Assembly (NCBI GenBank): GCA_036271015.1
Contig: DATBBL010000270.1
Location: forward strand, 1-22,819
DNA: 22,819 bases
Direction of reading: 5' to 3'
Origin: DASUAS01 sp036271015
GTDB taxonomy: Bacteria; Actinomycetota; Acidimicrobiia; IMCC26256; DASPTH01
Shown piece by piece: positions 22,204 to 22,819 of this stretch (position 1 is the first letter of the stretch; the number at the start of each line of letters is the position of its first letter). Both the position numbers and the translations under genes were made by a program. Below the pieces are notes generated by a model. It was not told the origin of the DNA and did no database searches. It saw nothing but the letters and a program-made list of their open reading frames with translations.

Positions 22204-22755
22204 ATGATCCCCCAACGATCGATCATCCTCCTCGCCCGCACGGCATTGGTGCCGCTCACCGCGCTGGCAGTCGTCGGCGTCGGTGGCGGCGTGGGCCAGG
22301 CGAGCGCGTCGTCGGTGTCGCACGCGGCGGCGACCAAGCCCAAGGCGGCGGTTCGCGTCACGACGACAGACCTCGGGAAGACCCTCGTCGACTCGCAGGG
22401 CCGCACCGTCTACCTGTTCACGGCGGACTCCGGGACCATGAGTGCGTGCTCGGGCGCATGCGCGACCGCGTGGCCGCCGCTCATGGCTACGGGCACGCCG
22501 ACGGTCGGACACGGAGCGAAGGCCAAGCTGATCGGAACCACCGCGCGGGCCGACGGTGGCCAACAGGTCACCTACAAGGGCCACCCCCTCTACCTCTTCT
22601 CCAAGGACCAGAAGGCCGGCGACACGAATGGTGAAGGCATCACCGCGTTCGGCGGGAGCTGGTTCGGCGTGTCTCCGGCAGGCGCTCGGATCTCCCCCAG
22701 CGCGCCCAGCTCGAGCGGCACGTCCAACTCCAGTGGGAGCTCAACGCCCTACTAG
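22204..22755 (+). CDS. Secreted COG4315-type repeat protein (Yx(FWY)xxD motifs)
   Basis: The 183-residue protein has an N-terminal signal peptide (about 1-36, ending GQASA) and no lipobox cysteine. Two copies of the 'secreted repeat of unknown function' follow. Repeat 1 (58-93) has GRTVYLFTADSG with Y70-x-F-x-x-D75 and the CSGACATAWPPL tail with Cys82/Cys86. Repeat 2 (121-160) has GHPLYLFSKDQKAGDTNGEG with Y130-x-F-x-x-D135 and ends GSWFGVSPAG. The C-terminal 17 residues are Ser/Thr/Gly-rich. ATG 22204 has an AAAGGAATC Shine-Dalgarno sequence. The family is unknown, though members often lie near cupredoxins and metal proteins in my experience. It is divergent from the cupredoxin operon. Confidence 0.88.
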   Translation: MIPQRSIILLARTALVPLTALAVVGVGGGVGQASASSVSHAAATKPKAAVRVTTTDLGKTLVDSQGRTVYLFTADSGTMSACSGACATAWPPLMATGTPTVGHGAKAKLIGTTARADGGQQVTYKGHPLYLFSKDQKAGDTNGEGITAFGGSWFGVSPAGARISPSAPSSSGTSNSSGSSTPY

Positions 22756-22775
22756 GAAACGTCCTGGGATCGCGG

Positions 22776-22800
22776 CGCGACCGGTGACCAGCCGGTCGTG
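22776..22800 (+). terminator. Candidate terminator hairpin after the COG4315-type gene
   Basis: CGACCGG (22778-22784) and CCGGTCG (22792-22798) form a 7-bp stem, extendable by a G-U and a C-G pair to 9 bp, with a 7-nt loop. It lies 20 nt after the stop. No U-tract follows, so it is only a candidate. Confidence 0.4.
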
Positions 22801-22819
22801 CCCGCGTCGCACGTGGTCG

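Noticed and set aside
1..22819. CRISPR arrays, insertion sequences or phage genes
   Set aside because: No regularly spaced repeats, transposase motifs or phage structural genes were seen on either strand.

Overview
The window is about 22.8 kb of very GC-rich, densely packed DNA with alternating strands. It looks like the chromosome of a free-living actinobacterium, plausibly an Acidimicrobiia-type lineage. That placement rests on three things: a DUF501-Ppx pair, many ATG/GTG starts directly behind a TANNNT -10 box (leaderless translation), and abundant lipid/CoA and VOC/SnoaL-type enzymes. No 16S rRNA is present, so the placement is an inference. I saw no transposase, integrase, phage gene or CRISPR array.

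Region 1 (1-11.15 kb) is mostly core and housekeeping. It holds the C-terminus of a DUF501 protein overlapping a short Ppx/GppA phosphatase, a small unknown protein, a class V aminotransferase, and oligoribonuclease divergent from a RimJ/RimL-type acetyltransferase over a tiny shared promoter. A minus-strand MATE exporter - acyltransferase - atypical SDR series follows. Next come a small unknown protein, a PAPS-type sulfotransferase divergent from an amidohydrolase, a membrane protein with a channel-like C-terminus, and a tRNA-Leu(UAA).

Region 2 (11.15-17.7 kb) is accessory and catabolic in flavour. It has an ABM-like small enzyme, a two-domain CaiB/BaiF CoA-transferase whose first domain seems to lack the catalytic Asp, a stand-alone cyclic-nucleotide-binding domain protein, a SnoaL-like protein, a frameshifted and truncated GNAT remnant, two VOC proteins and a flavin-reductase-like protein. 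A gene-poor 424-bp stretch and the broken GNAT suggest gene turnover.

Region 3 (17.7-22.8 kb) is the most interesting. A small Tat-signal protein is followed by a DUF4331 protein without its own signal peptide and a NixA/NicO-like metal transporter with 20 histidines in one loop. On the opposite strand are a membrane-anchored cupredoxin and a 4-TM protein, and divergent from those a secreted COG4315-type protein with two Yx(FWY)xxD repeats. Together they read as an extracytoplasmic metal or redox module of unknown function. Most of these genes use Shine-Dalgarno starts, unlike many leaderless genes elsewhere in the window.
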